This document shows positions 33,541-42,037 of a stretch of 45,118 nucleotides of DNA, in pieces. Source of the DNA: JAOUEA01 sp031364965 (GTDB taxonomy: Bacteria > Actinomycetota > UBA4738 > HRBIN12). The notes beneath the pieces were generated by a model, which worked only from the letters and a program-made list of their open reading frames with translations, was not told the origin of the DNA and did not search any database. The DNA lies in assembly GCA_031364965.1 (NCBI GenBank), contig JANLXF010000139.1:1-45118 (forward strand). Direction: 5' to 3'. Made by a program: the position numbers and the translations under genes. The stretch's first letter is position 1, and every line of letters starts with the position of its first letter.

Positions 33541-33569
33541 TTGCGCGTGGGTTGCGCCTCCCGTACACT
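33541..33569 (+). promoter_or_regulatory. Promoter TTGCGC-17-TACACT for the exported protein gene
   Basis: -35 TTGCGC at 33541-33546 and -10 TACACT at 33564-33569 with 17-nt spacing. The predicted start is near 33576, and a GGAGGGG ribosome site lies about 4-10 nt before the ATG at 33601. Confidence 0.5.
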
Positions 33570-33600
33570 CCGCCACTCACGCCGACCGGGAGGGGTTGCG

Positions 33601-34863
33601 ATGGCTCGCCGCACGTCCGTCGTCGCATTGGTCGCCGCGCTCTCGCTGCTCGGGCCCACGGCCGCGACCGCCGGACCCCGGGTACCGGCCTGGGCCACGC
33701 GAGGATCGCGCACCGGGGGCCCCGCGCCCGCCGCAACCGCCCCGGGCCCCGGCTTCTCGATCTCCCGCGGTGATGGGAACGACACCGCGGGTCCGCTCGA
33801 CCTGCGTTCGATGAAGATCAGCCGGGGCCGGACCAAAGACACGATCTCCCTCACCGCGGTCCGCCCCGTCTTGAACGCCGACATCGATCCGAACGACGCC
33901 GGGAACTTCGCGGTCTTGATCGACGTGAACGACAACCGGAAGTTCGATTACGGGCAGTACGTGTACTTCTACGCGGGCAAGCTCCGAGGCGTGCTGGTGA
34001 ACCTTGCCACGAACAACGTCGTCGACCGGACGGCGCCCACCTCGCGGGTGAACGCCACCACGTTCCGCACCGTGATCCAGCGGACCAAGATCCACAGCCC
34101 GGGGACCTACCGGTCCGCGGTCTTCAGCTACTTCGATGCCGCTCCGTGCAGCCGCCGGGATCCCTGCAGCGACTCGATCCCCGACACCTTCCCGCTGATC
34201 CCGCTCGACCACAAGGCGCCCTCGGTCGACGTCACGAACCTCGACGCGTACGCGAACGATGCCAGCGCCACCCTGACCACGCCCGTCGACTTCACGTTCT
34301 CCGACGACAAGTTCGGGACGGAGGTGAAGACCTGGCTCGTGCAGCGCCGGGAGGTCGGCGCGAGCACTCCCTGGGAGGGCGTGAAAAGCGGCCAGATCCA
34401 GAACCCGACGGTGAACGTTCCGGGCGACGAAGGCGCCACCTATCTGGTCCGGGTGGTGGTGGTCGACAAGCAGAAGAACAAAAAGGTCTCGAAGAGCGAA
34501 CGAACGACGTTCGCGATGGACGACCGCAACGCGGCGGTCACCTACGGCGGCGCCACGACCCAGGGCTCGCCCGCCGGCTCCTTCCTGTCGACCACCACGT
34601 CCGTTGCCACCGGGGGGACGACCACGTTCGCCTTCTCGGGCACGTCGTCGTTCTGCGTCGTCGGGGGACCGGTGTCCACGGGTCAGACCGCCGACGTCAC
34701 GGCGACGCTCGACGGGAGTCCGACCTCGATCGGCTCGGAGACCGACGCGACCGCGGCGCGCGCGCGGATCAGCTGCCTGACGGGCCTGACCGTCGATGCG
34801 CACACCCTGGTGCTCACGGTCACGTCGGCGGAGAGCTACGTGATCGACGGGTTCTACGTCTAG
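33601..34863 (+). CDS. Exported multi-domain protein of unknown function
   Basis: 420 residues with a clear signal peptide (MARRTSVVAL start, predicted cut after ATA at residue 24). A beta-rich region (about 50-190) includes LIDVNDNRKFDYGQY, followed by an Ig-like segment (about 200-310) and a C-terminal beta-sandwich-like part with TVDAHTLVLTVTSAE and YVIDGFYV. That end resembles ligand-binding jelly-roll modules that close extracellular bacterial proteins, which is inference. ATG 33601 is chosen by the ribosome site and signal peptide. It converges with the adenosyltransferase gene, 9 nt away. Confidence 0.75.
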   Translation: MARRTSVVALVAALSLLGPTAATAGPRVPAWATRGSRTGGPAPAATAPGPGFSISRGDGNDTAGPLDLRSMKISRGRTKDTISLTAVRPVLNADIDPNDAGNFAVLIDVNDNRKFDYGQYVYFYAGKLRGVLVNLATNNVVDRTAPTSRVNATTFRTVIQRTKIHSPGTYRSAVFSYFDAAPCSRRDPCSDSIPDTFPLIPLDHKAPSVDVTNLDAYANDASATLTTPVDFTFSDDKFGTEVKTWLVQRREVGASTPWEGVKSGQIQNPTVNVPGDEGATYLVRVVVVDKQKNKKVSKSERTTFAMDDRNAAVTYGGATTQGSPAGSFLSTTTSVATGGTTTFAFSGTSSFCVVGGPVSTGQTADVTATLDGSPTSIGSETDATAARARISCLTGLTVDAHTLVLTVTSAESYVIDGFYV

Positions 34864-34872
34864 CCGAACACG

Positions 34873-35427
34873 TCAGCGATCGGTGCGGCTCGCGGGCTCG
34901 CTCTCGCCGGCCTGCCAGCGCGCGAGCACGAAGAGCAGGTCGCTGAGGCGGTTCAGGTAGCGGCGCACCTCCGGGTTCACTTCGCGTCCGGCATGCTCCA
35001 TCGCGACCACCGCCCGCTCGGCCCGTCGCACGATCCCGCGGGCGATGTCGATCGTGGCGCTGGCCGGGTTCGCCCCCGGCACGATGAACACCTCGGGGAG
35101 GGGGCGAAGCTCGACGAGGTCGTCGATCCGGCGCTCGAGGCGCCTCGTCATGCGCTCGGTGACCAGGGACACCTCTGGGGTGAGCTTGGCGCGTTCCTTG
35201 GGATTGGTCGCGAGGTCGGCACCGACCACGAACAGCTCGCGCTGCAGCGTGAGCAGGTCCGTCGCCATCGTCTCGTCCTCGGTCAGGGCGCGGGCGAGCC
35301 CGAGGGCCGCCACGGCCTCATCGGTGGTGCCGTAGGCGTCGGTGGCGAGGTCGTCCTTGCGGATGCGGCCGCCGTACAACAGGCCCGTGGTGCCGTCGTC
35401 GCCGGTCGTGGTGTAGATGCGGGGCAT
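34873..35427 (-). CDS. pduO: PduO-type cob(I)alamin adenosyltransferase
   Basis: 184 residues of the PduO/MMAB family, which transfers the adenosyl group of ATP to cob(I)alamin to give coenzyme B12. The ATP loop is visible at the N-terminus as TTTGDDGTTGLLYGGRI, and the cobalamin/ATP helix as RGIVRRAERAVVAMEH, with NRLSDLLFVLAR near the end. Length is normal. The ATG at 35427 lies 8 nt after a TATGCT hexamer, suggesting a leaderless transcript. No other B12 gene is nearby; the protein could serve B12 salvage or a B12-dependent enzyme elsewhere. Confidence 0.92.
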   Translation of the reverse strand: MPRIYTTTGDDGTTGLLYGGRIRKDDLATDAYGTTDEAVAALGLARALTEDETMATDLLTLQRELFVVGADLATNPKERAKLTPEVSLVTERMTRRLERRIDDLVELRPLPEVFIVPGANPASATIDIARGIVRRAERAVVAMEHAGREVNPEVRRYLNRLSDLLFVLARWQAGESEPASRTDR

Positions 35428-35434
35428 CGGCGGC

Positions 35435-35441
35435 TAGCATA
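35435..35441. promoter_or_regulatory. Fully overlapping divergent -10 elements, dapA (+) and adenosyltransferase (-)
   Basis: The 7-nt sequence TAGCATA contains TAGCAT on the plus strand (35435-35440) and TATGCT on the minus strand (35441-35436). The minus hexamer ends 8 nt before the adenosyltransferase ATG. The plus hexamer predicts a dapA start near 35447 with a ~44-nt leader ending in GGAAAGGGG. Confidence 0.5.
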
Positions 35442-35490
35442 GGGCGGAACGCGCTGCCCGACCCGGACGGCGTGGAAAGGGGTGGCGCCG

Positions 35491-36375
35491 ATGGCCGGCA
35501 GGTTCGGATCCGTGGTGACCGCGATGGTCACGCCGTTCAGGCAGGACCACACGGTCGACCTGGACGGCGCCCAGGAGCTCGCCTCATGGCTGATCGTCAA
35601 CGGCTCGGACGCGATCGTCGTGGCCGGGTCCACCGGCGAGTCGCCGACCCTCACCCACGCCGAGAAGGCCGAGCTCTTCAGGGTGGTCGGCGAGGCGATC
35701 CGCGGTCGTGGCAAGCTGATCTGCGGGGCGGGGACCTATTCCACCGCCGAGACCCTCGAGCTCACACAGGCCGCCGAGGACGCCGGCGCCGACGGGCTCC
35801 TCGTGGTCACGCCGTACTACAACAAGCCGCCCCAGCGCGGGCTCATCGCGCACTTCGAGCGCGTGGCCGACGCCACCGAGCTTCCGATCATCGCCTACAA
35901 CATCCCGGGTCGCACGGCCACGCGCATCGAACACGAGACGATGCTGCAGCTCTCGCACAAAGCCAACATCGTGGCGGTCAAGGACTCGACCGGGGACTTC
36001 CAGGCGATCTCCCGACTGATCGCGGAGGCACCCGACGGGTTCGAGGTCTATTCGGGCGACGACTGGGCCGCCTTCGGCTACGTCTGCCTGGGCGCGGTCG
36101 GGGTCATCAGCGTCGCGAGTCACCTCGTGGGGCCGCAGATCCGCCAGATGATCGAGCTGATCGAAACCGGCGACGTGCCGGCGGCGCGCAAGATCCACGA
36201 GGCGCTCAGCCCGCTCTACAACGCGTTGTTCGTCACGTCGAACCCGATCCCGCTCAAGGCCGCCCTGGAGATGGTCGGGCGCCCCGCGGGGCCGGTGCGT
36301 CTGCCGCTCGTCCCGGCGACGGCGGAAGAGCGCGAGCGGGTCCGCAAGGCACTGGAGGACGCCGGTCTCCTCTGA
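35491..36375 (+). CDS. dapA: 4-hydroxy-tetrahydrodipicolinate synthase
   Basis: DapA condenses pyruvate and aspartate semialdehyde, the committed step to diaminopimelate and lysine. 294 residues of TIM-barrel enzyme, with AGSTGESPTL, TPYYNKPPQ, IIAYNIPGRT and the Schiff-base Lys164 in VAVKDSTGDF. ATG 35491 is preferred over GTG 35482 because GGAAAGGGG (35474-35482) is correctly spaced for it. The next gene, RNase J, follows at once; dapA-rnj-ftsK is the actinobacterial order, here without thyX. Confidence 0.96.
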   Translation: MAGRFGSVVTAMVTPFRQDHTVDLDGAQELASWLIVNGSDAIVVAGSTGESPTLTHAEKAELFRVVGEAIRGRGKLICGAGTYSTAETLELTQAAEDAGADGLLVVTPYYNKPPQRGLIAHFERVADATELPIIAYNIPGRTATRIEHETMLQLSHKANIVAVKDSTGDFQAISRLIAEAPDGFEVYSGDDWAAFGYVCLGAVGVISVASHLVGPQIRQMIELIETGDVPAARKIHEALSPLYNALFVTSNPIPLKAALEMVGRPAGPVRLPLVPATAEERERVRKALEDAGLL

Positions 36376-36439
36376 GGCGGCTGGCGCCGCGCCCGTCAAG
36401 GTCGTCTTCCTGGGAGGCGTCGGCGAGGTCGGTCGCAAC

Positions 36440-38044
36440 ATGGCCTGCATCGAGGTCGACGACCGGATCCTGATCGTCGACGTCGGGCTCTCGTTCCCCT
36501 CCGGGGATATGCCCGGCATCGACCTCGTCCTGCCCGATTTCGACTACATCAGGCGCAACGCCGACCGGGTCGAGGCGATCGTGCTCACGCATGGTCACGA
36601 GGACCACATCGGGGCGCTCACCTATCTGCTCCGCGAGATCGACGACGTGCCCGTCTACGGCACGCCCTTCACCCTGGAGCTGCTGAAGGGCAAGCTCGAG
36701 GAGCATCGGGTGGCCGATCGCTGCGAGCTCCACATCGCGGTCCCGGGGGAGGGCGCCACCGTCGGGCCCTTCACGATGCGATTCCTGCGCGTGACGCACT
36801 CGATCCCGGACGGCATGGCAGTGGTGGTCGACACGCCGTACGGCGCGATCCTGCACACGGGCGACTTCAAGATCGACCAGACACCCCTCGACGGCCGCCC
36901 CACCGACCTGCACGGCCTCGCCGAGGAGGCGAGTGGGCGCGGCGTGCACCTCCTGCTCAGCGACTCGACGAACGCCGAGGAGGCCGGGTACACGACGAGC
37001 GAGCGATCGGTAGGGCCGGTGGTCGCCGACATCGTGGCGAACGCCCCCGAGATCGTGGTGGCGGCCTGCTTCTCGAGCCACATCCACCGGGTGCAGCAGA
37101 TCGTAAACGCCGCCCGCGCGAGCGAGCGGGTCGTGGCCTTCCTGGGCCGCTCGATGCTCAACTCCGTGGCCGCGGCGCGGCGCCTCGGGTATCTCCAGGT
37201 CGATGACCGCGACGTGATCGACATCTCCGAGGTCGCCGACATCGACCCGGGTCGCGTCGTCGTGATCTGCACGGGCAGCCAGGGAGAGCCCTTCTCGGCG
37301 CTCTCGCTGATGGCCCAGCGCCAGCACAAGTGGGTGAAGCTCCAGAAGGGCGACACCGTCGTGCTCTCGTCGTCGCTGATCCCCGGGAACGAGCCCGCGA
37401 TCCACCGCGTGGTCGACGCGCTCTACCGGACCGGCGCCGACGTCTTCCACATGCCGGCCGACGCCGTGCACGCGAGCGGCCACGCTGCCGCCGAGGAGCT
37501 CCGCCTGATGCTCTCGCTCGTGAAGCCGCGGTGGTTCATCCCGATCCACGGCGAGCGGCGGCACCTGCAGCATCACGCCCGCTTGGCCGAAGAGGTCGGG
37601 ATCCCGCACGACCACGTGATCATCTGCGAGGACGGCGACGTCGTGGAGGTGGGGGAGCGGGTCGAGAAGGTCGACCGGGTCCAGGCCGGCATGACGTTCG
37701 TCGACGGGTTGGGGATCGGCGACGTGGGCACCGAGGTGCTGCGCGACCGCCGGAAGCTCTCGGGCGACGGCGTGGTGGTCGTGGTGGTGACGGTCGACTC
37801 GCAGACTGGCGAGCTCGTGAGCGGTCCCGACATCGTGAACCGCGGCTTCGTGCACGAGGAGACCTCGGGCGACATCTTGGAAGAGGCCCGCGTGCGCGTC
37901 GTCGACGCGATCCGCGGCACCGCCGAAGCCCATGTGGTCGATCCCTCGGCGCTCCAGCAGGACATCAGGCGGGTGCTCGGCCGGTACTTCAACGAGGTGA
38001 CGCAGCGCAAGCCGGTGATCCTGCCGGTCGTCATGGAGGTGTAG
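36440..38044 (+). CDS. rnj: Ribonuclease J (N-terminus probably begins upstream)
   Basis: Metallo-beta-lactamase/beta-CASP ribonuclease acting as endo- and 5' exonuclease in RNA maturation. The zinc motif LTHGHEDHIGAL, the DSTNAE and FSSHIHRVQQ blocks, HASGHAA and the GERRHLQHHA region are all present, and the C-terminal domain is complete. From ATG 36440 the protein has 534 residues, but the conserved first strand and loop (VKVVFLGGVGEVGRN) are coded in the same open frame from 36395, before any ATG, GTG or TTG. The true start is therefore unclear: a rare codon, or an indel near 36370-36395. Function call is firm; start is not. Confidence 0.93.
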   Translation: MACIEVDDRILIVDVGLSFPSGDMPGIDLVLPDFDYIRRNADRVEAIVLTHGHEDHIGALTYLLREIDDVPVYGTPFTLELLKGKLEEHRVADRCELHIAVPGEGATVGPFTMRFLRVTHSIPDGMAVVVDTPYGAILHTGDFKIDQTPLDGRPTDLHGLAEEASGRGVHLLLSDSTNAEEAGYTTSERSVGPVVADIVANAPEIVVAACFSSHIHRVQQIVNAARASERVVAFLGRSMLNSVAAARRLGYLQVDDRDVIDISEVADIDPGRVVVICTGSQGEPFSALSLMAQRQHKWVKLQKGDTVVLSSSLIPGNEPAIHRVVDALYRTGADVFHMPADAVHASGHAAAEELRLMLSLVKPRWFIPIHGERRHLQHHARLAEEVGIPHDHVIICEDGDVVEVGERVEKVDRVQAGMTFVDGLGIGDVGTEVLRDRRKLSGDGVVVVVVTVDSQTGELVSGPDIVNRGFVHEETSGDILEEARVRVVDAIRGTAEAHVVDPSALQQDIRRVLGRYFNEVTQRKPVILPVVMEV

Positions 38045-38120
38045 GGGCTCCGCCAATGATCCGGCCCCCGCGTGCGGGGTTGCTTGCCTCCTCCTCAGAA
38101 CCCGTCAGACTTACGGGTCT

Positions 38121-40472
38121 ATGGCGACGAAAACTTCCCCGTCGCGGCGTTCGTCGTCGCGCGCTTCATCCCGTACCTCGTCCAAGCGGAAGCCGGCGGC
38201 GACCCGGCGCGCCGCGCCCAGGAGGTCCGCGCCCAAGAAGCCCGAGCGCACGCCGACCCGGCAGATCCTCTCGCCGCACGCGCGCGACGCGGCCGGCATC
38301 GGTCTGGTCGTGCTTGCGCTGCTCGCCGTCCTCGGCGTGTGGCTCGAGTCCGCCGGGCCGGTCGGCAGGGGTCTCTCGTGGCTGCTGCACGGGAGCTACG
38401 GGGTCGCTGCGATGCTGTTCCCGATCGTCGGCGTCTACTGGGGGATCGTCCTCCTCCGCGACGTCGCGCCCGAAGACCGGGTCCGCATGTTCATCGGCTT
38501 CGTCGTCCTCACGATCGGAGCGCTCGGGATCGTCTCGCTCGCGCGCGGCAACCCGAGCCCGTTCGCCGGCTACGACGCCACGAAGAAGCTCAACGGTCTT
38601 TCCGAGGCCGGAGGGCTCGCCGGGGCGATCGCCGCGTACCCGATGTCCAGGGTGATCTCCGATATCGGAGCCGGGATCGTCTGCACCGGGCTCGCCGTGC
38701 TCGGGCTCTTGATCTTCACGGGCACGCCCGTCTCGGCGGTCCGCGACAAGCTCCGCGAGCTCCGCGTTCCGCTCGACGAGCCGCAGACCGCTCAGGTGCT
38801 GGTCCCCGACCCGGAGCCCGAGCACGAGCACAAGGCCAAGCGGCGGTCCCGGATGAAGGAGGCGCTCGGGCTGGGCGACGAGCCGCCGGCCGAAGCGGTC
38901 GTCGTGCTGCCCGACACCGACGCGATCGAGCCGATCACCGCCGAGGAGCCCGCCGCGCCGAAGAAGGCGTCGAAGCCGCAGATGGTGACCACCTCCCAGG
39001 GCCCCTACCAGCTGCCGCCGCTCGACCTGCTGCGCACGGCCCCGCCATCGACCGCCGACGGCTCGCACGAGATCGAGGTCACGCGGGCGCTCGGCCACAC
39101 CCTCCTCACGTTCGGGGTCGACGCGAAGGTGGTGGCCGCCCATCGCGGCCCCACCGTGACGATGTACGAGGTCGAGGTCGCGAGCGGCACGAAGGTCAAC
39201 AAGGTCCTGAACCTGTCGAGTGACATCGCGTACGCGCTCGCGACGCCCGACGTCCGGATCCAGGCGCCGATCCCGGGCCGCTCGGCGATCGGGATCGAGG
39301 TGCCGAACAAGCATCGCGATTTCGTGATGCTGGGCGACATCCTGCGCTCCGACAACGCGCGTGCCGAGACGCATCCGCTGACGGTGGCCCTGGGCAAGGA
39401 CATCCACGGCCGCTCGCAGATGGTGAACCTCGCCACGATGCCCCACGTGCTGATCGCCGGCGCGACCGGCGCCGGCAAGTCGAGCCTGGTCAACTGCTTC
39501 ATCACGTCGCTGCTGATGCGCACCACGCCCGACGACGTCCGTCTGGTGCTCGTGGACCCCAAGCGGGTCGAGCTGAGCCACTTCGCCGAGGTTCCGCATC
39601 TGCTGAGCCCCGTGATCGTGCACCCCAAGCGCGCCGCCGAGGCCCTCCAGTGGATCTGCCGCGAGATGGAGATGCGCTACGAGATGCTTGCGACCGTGGG
39701 CGTCCGCGACATCGACGGCTACGAGGAGGGCCTCAAGGCGGGAACGCTCCGCCTCCCCGTCGGGCATGAACACAAGTACGAGCACATGCCGTTCATCGTC
39801 GTGGTCATCGACGAGCTCGCCGACCTGATGATGGTGGCGCCGCGCGACGTCGAAGACGCGATCTGCCGGATCGCCCAGATGGCCCGGGCGGTGGGGATCC
39901 ACCTCGTCGTCGCGACCCAGCGCCCGAGCGTCGACGTGGTCACGGGCCTGATCAAGGCCAACATCCCCAGCCGGATCGCGCTCATGACCTCGAGTCAGGC
40001 CGACAGCCGCGTGGTGCTCGACATGAACGGCGCCGAGAAGCTCGTGGGCCACGGCGACATGCTCTTCGCACCCGCGAACGCCTCCAAGCCCACCCGCCTG
40101 CAGGGCGCGTGGGTGACCGAGGCCGAGATCCACGGGATCACGGACTTCATCCGGACCCAGCGCGAGGTCGTGTACGAGCAGACGACCGAAGGCCTCGGTC
40201 GCCCCCCCACGGAGGCCGAGATGTCCGGTGGGATCGGCGGCGGCATGAGCGGCGACGACGACGACCTCCTCGCGCAGGCAGCCGAGCTCGTGATCCGCTC
40301 GCAGCTCGGCTCGACATCGATGCTGCAGCGCAAGCTGAAGGTCGGGTTCGCCCGCGCCGGGCGTCTGATGGATCTCCTGGAGGATCAGGGCGTGGTCGGC
40401 CCCGGCCAGGGGTCGAGGGCTCGCGACGTGCTCCTCACGCTCGACGAGTGGGAAGAGCGCCGAACCGCGTAG
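38121..40472 (+). CDS. ftsK: DNA translocase FtsK/SpoIIIE
   Basis: 783 residues. The N-terminus is a Ser/Arg/Lys-rich basic tail of about 50 residues, followed by four membrane helices (about 55-205), a linker, and the motor: alpha domain from about 285, then the RecA-like beta domain with Walker A GATGAGKSS (about 446-454) and Walker B-type VVVIDELADLMM. A C-terminal winged-helix gamma domain (about 715-783, STSMLQRKLKVGFARAGRLM) reads the KOPS-type polarity sites. FtsK pumps chromosome ends through the septum. A TTGCCT (38084-38089)/CAGACT (38106-38111) promoter is possible but weak. It ends 9 nt from a convergent gene. Confidence 0.96.
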   Translation: MATKTSPSRRSSSRASSRTSSKRKPAATRRAAPRRSAPKKPERTPTRQILSPHARDAAGIGLVVLALLAVLGVWLESAGPVGRGLSWLLHGSYGVAAMLFPIVGVYWGIVLLRDVAPEDRVRMFIGFVVLTIGALGIVSLARGNPSPFAGYDATKKLNGLSEAGGLAGAIAAYPMSRVISDIGAGIVCTGLAVLGLLIFTGTPVSAVRDKLRELRVPLDEPQTAQVLVPDPEPEHEHKAKRRSRMKEALGLGDEPPAEAVVVLPDTDAIEPITAEEPAAPKKASKPQMVTTSQGPYQLPPLDLLRTAPPSTADGSHEIEVTRALGHTLLTFGVDAKVVAAHRGPTVTMYEVEVASGTKVNKVLNLSSDIAYALATPDVRIQAPIPGRSAIGIEVPNKHRDFVMLGDILRSDNARAETHPLTVALGKDIHGRSQMVNLATMPHVLIAGATGAGKSSLVNCFITSLLMRTTPDDVRLVLVDPKRVELSHFAEVPHLLSPVIVHPKRAAEALQWICREMEMRYEMLATVGVRDIDGYEEGLKAGTLRLPVGHEHKYEHMPFIVVVIDELADLMMVAPRDVEDAICRIAQMARAVGIHLVVATQRPSVDVVTGLIKANIPSRIALMTSSQADSRVVLDMNGAEKLVGHGDMLFAPANASKPTRLQGAWVTEAEIHGITDFIRTQREVVYEQTTEGLGRPPTEAEMSGGIGGGMSGDDDDLLAQAAELVIRSQLGSTSMLQRKLKVGFARAGRLMDLLEDQGVVGPGQGSRARDVLLTLDEWEERRTA

Positions 40473-40481
40473 CGAGCCGCG

Positions 40482-40895
40482 TTAGAGCGCGCCGACGCGC
40501 CGCGCGACCTGGAAGAGGGTGTCGGCGTGCTGCTGCGGATCGATCATCACGTTGCCGGCCGACCCCACCTGGCGCCGCCAGTAGGTGTAGATGCCTTCGT
40601 GGTCCCACCCGCGGGAGAGCGCGTGCTTGTAGCTGCGCACGATCTCGCTCCCGCACCAGATCGCGTTCGGGGCGACCATGAACCCCCCGCGATGTCCGTC
40701 GATCGAGAGCCAGTAGCCGCCCACGAGCCCCCATCGGCCGTCGTCGAGCTGCCCGGAGACGATCAGGAATCGCACGGGGCCCTCGGCGAGGGTTCCCGGC
40801 GTCGTGACCGGGTCGGTCATCTGGCCGAGCGGGGAGGGCTCGCTCCAGCTCGGCGTGGTCACCATGGGGTCCATCCGTTCGCGATCGTCAGCCAT
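40482..40895 (-). CDS. Hypothetical protein, leaderless
   Basis: 137 residues with no signal peptide or membrane helix and no family that I recognise. The N-terminus (1-40) is Pro/Thr/Ser-rich and probably disordered. The compact C-terminal part has GYWLSIDGHRGGFMVAPNA and RGWDHEGIYTYWRR, and is rich in Trp, Tyr and Gly. The ATG at 40895 lies 7 nt after TACGCT, which decides it over a longer in-frame start at 40913. It converges with ftsK. Confidence 0.6.
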   Translation of the reverse strand: MADDRERMDPMVTTPSWSEPSPLGQMTDPVTTPGTLAEGPVRFLIVSGQLDDGRWGLVGGYWLSIDGHRGGFMVAPNAIWCGSEIVRSYKHALSRGWDHEGIYTYWRRQVGSAGNVMIDPQQHADTLFQVARRVGAL

Positions 40896-40902
40896 GTCTG
40901 GG

Positions 40903-40908
40903 AGCGTA
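40903..40908 (-). promoter_or_regulatory. -10 element TACGCT for the hypothetical gene (leaderless)
   Basis: On the minus strand TACGCT ends 7 nt before ATG 40895, predicting a transcript that starts at the start codon. Confidence 0.45.
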
Positions 40909-40964
40909 GTCACCCGTTCGGGGCGCCGCTGCGGGCGAAGGGTTAGTTCTTCCGGTCCCCGGCC

Positions 40965-41516
40965 CTAGGCCGTCGGACGCCCCCCGTCGAGGTCCTCGAC
41001 CGTGATCGCCCATCGTTCGTGATCGCGCCACTCGCCCGCGACCTTCAGGTAGCGGGGGGACAGGCCCTCGAGCCGGAACCCGGCGCCCTTCATCAGCGCG
41101 ATCGACGCCGTGTTCTCCGGCTGGATGTTCGCCTCGACGCGATGGAGGCCCAAGGGGCCGAACGCGTGCGCGAGCAGCAGGGAGAGCCCCTCGCGCATGT
41201 AACCCTGGCGCGCGTAGGGCGCGAAGGCGTAGCACCCGAGATAGGCGTTGCAGAACGGGCCCCGGAAGATCTGGGACAGGTGGTAGGTCCCCGTGATCGC
41301 ACCGTCCTCGTTGCGGCACACGAGCACGCGCTCGTCGGTGGGGGTGTGCGCGCGTCGCAGCAGCGCCGCGAAGGACTGACCGTCGCGCGGCGCATGCACC
41401 CAGGACCCGTGCAGGGTGCGGCTCGCGTGCACGAGCTCGATGAAGCGATCCCGGTCGGCCGCCGTGGGGCGGCGCAGGTGCACGACCTCGCCGCGCGGGA
41501 ACGACGGCTTGGTCAC
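40965..41516 (-). CDS. GNAT-family N-acetyltransferase (RimJ/RimL type)
   Basis: 183 residues of the GNAT acetyltransferase fold. It has VHLRRPTAADRDRFIELV at the start, the acetyl-CoA loop around FAPYARQGYMREGLSLLL and the C-terminal ANIQPENTASIALMKGAGF, which is typical of the RimJ/RimL group that acetylates protein or small-molecule amines. The GTG at 41516 overlaps the stop of the pyrophosphatase gene (GTGA), so the two form an operon. The acceptor substrate is not known. Confidence 0.88.
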   Translation of the reverse strand: MTKPSFPRGEVVHLRRPTAADRDRFIELVHASRTLHGSWVHAPRDGQSFAALLRRAHTPTDERVLVCRNEDGAITGTYHLSQIFRGPFCNAYLGCYAFAPYARQGYMREGLSLLLAHAFGPLGLHRVEANIQPENTASIALMKGAGFRLEGLSPRYLKVAGEWRDHERWAITVEDLDGGRPTA

Positions 41517-42031
41517 GAGGGGTGCGGCCCGGCGGACGCGGCGGCCGCCTCCTGGCGCGCGAACGCGGTCTCGATCACCCGGACGGCGCTCGCGCGATCC
41601 TCGTAGCCGTCGGTCGCGACCTTGTGGCCCTCGAGGTCCTTGTAGACCTGGAAGAAGTGCTCGATCTCGTTCAGCAGCGGAAGCGGGAGGCCGCCCAGAT
41701 CGGCGATGTGGGACCACATCGGGTCGCGGAGTGGCACGCAGAGGATCTTCTCGTCCTCGCCCTTCTCGTCCTGCATCCGGAACAGGCCGACGGGCCGCGC
41801 ACGGATCCGGCACCCCGGGAAGGTGGGCTCCCCGACGAACACGAGGGCGTCGAGCGGATCCCCGTCGCCTCCCAGGGTGCCCGCGATGTAGCCGTAGTCG
41901 GCGGGGTACTGCATCGACGTGAAGAGCATCCGATCGAGGAAGATCTCGCCCGTCTCGTGGTCTTGTTCGTACTTATTGCGTGACCCCTTGGGGATCTCGA
42001 CCACGATCGTGAGCACCTCGGTCCCTGGCAT
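41513..42031 (-). CDS. ppa: Inorganic pyrophosphatase (family I)
   Basis: 172 residues. The enzyme hydrolyses pyrophosphate to phosphate and drives biosynthesis. Active-site blocks are EIPKGSRNKYEQDHETGEI, YPADYGYIAGTLGGDGDPLDALV (acidic metal ligands) and the later DEKILCVPLRDP and HFFQVYKDLEG. The ATG at 42031 lies 6 nt after TACACT, suggesting a leaderless message with predicted +1 at the A of the start codon. Confidence 0.97.
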   Translation of the reverse strand: MPGTEVLTIVVEIPKGSRNKYEQDHETGEIFLDRMLFTSMQYPADYGYIAGTLGGDGDPLDALVFVGEPTFPGCRIRARPVGLFRMQDEKGEDEKILCVPLRDPMWSHIADLGGLPLPLLNEIEHFFQVYKDLEGHKVATDGYEDRASAVRVIETAFARQEAAAASAGPHPS

Positions 42032-42037
42032 GCGCCG

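Noticed and set aside
36366..36380. Programmed +1 frameshift (CTC TGA) from dapA into RNase J
   Set aside because: The frame relation fits, but re-pairing of the Leu tRNA after a +1 slip would be poor, no stimulator is evident, and dapA ends naturally; an unusual start or an indel is simpler.
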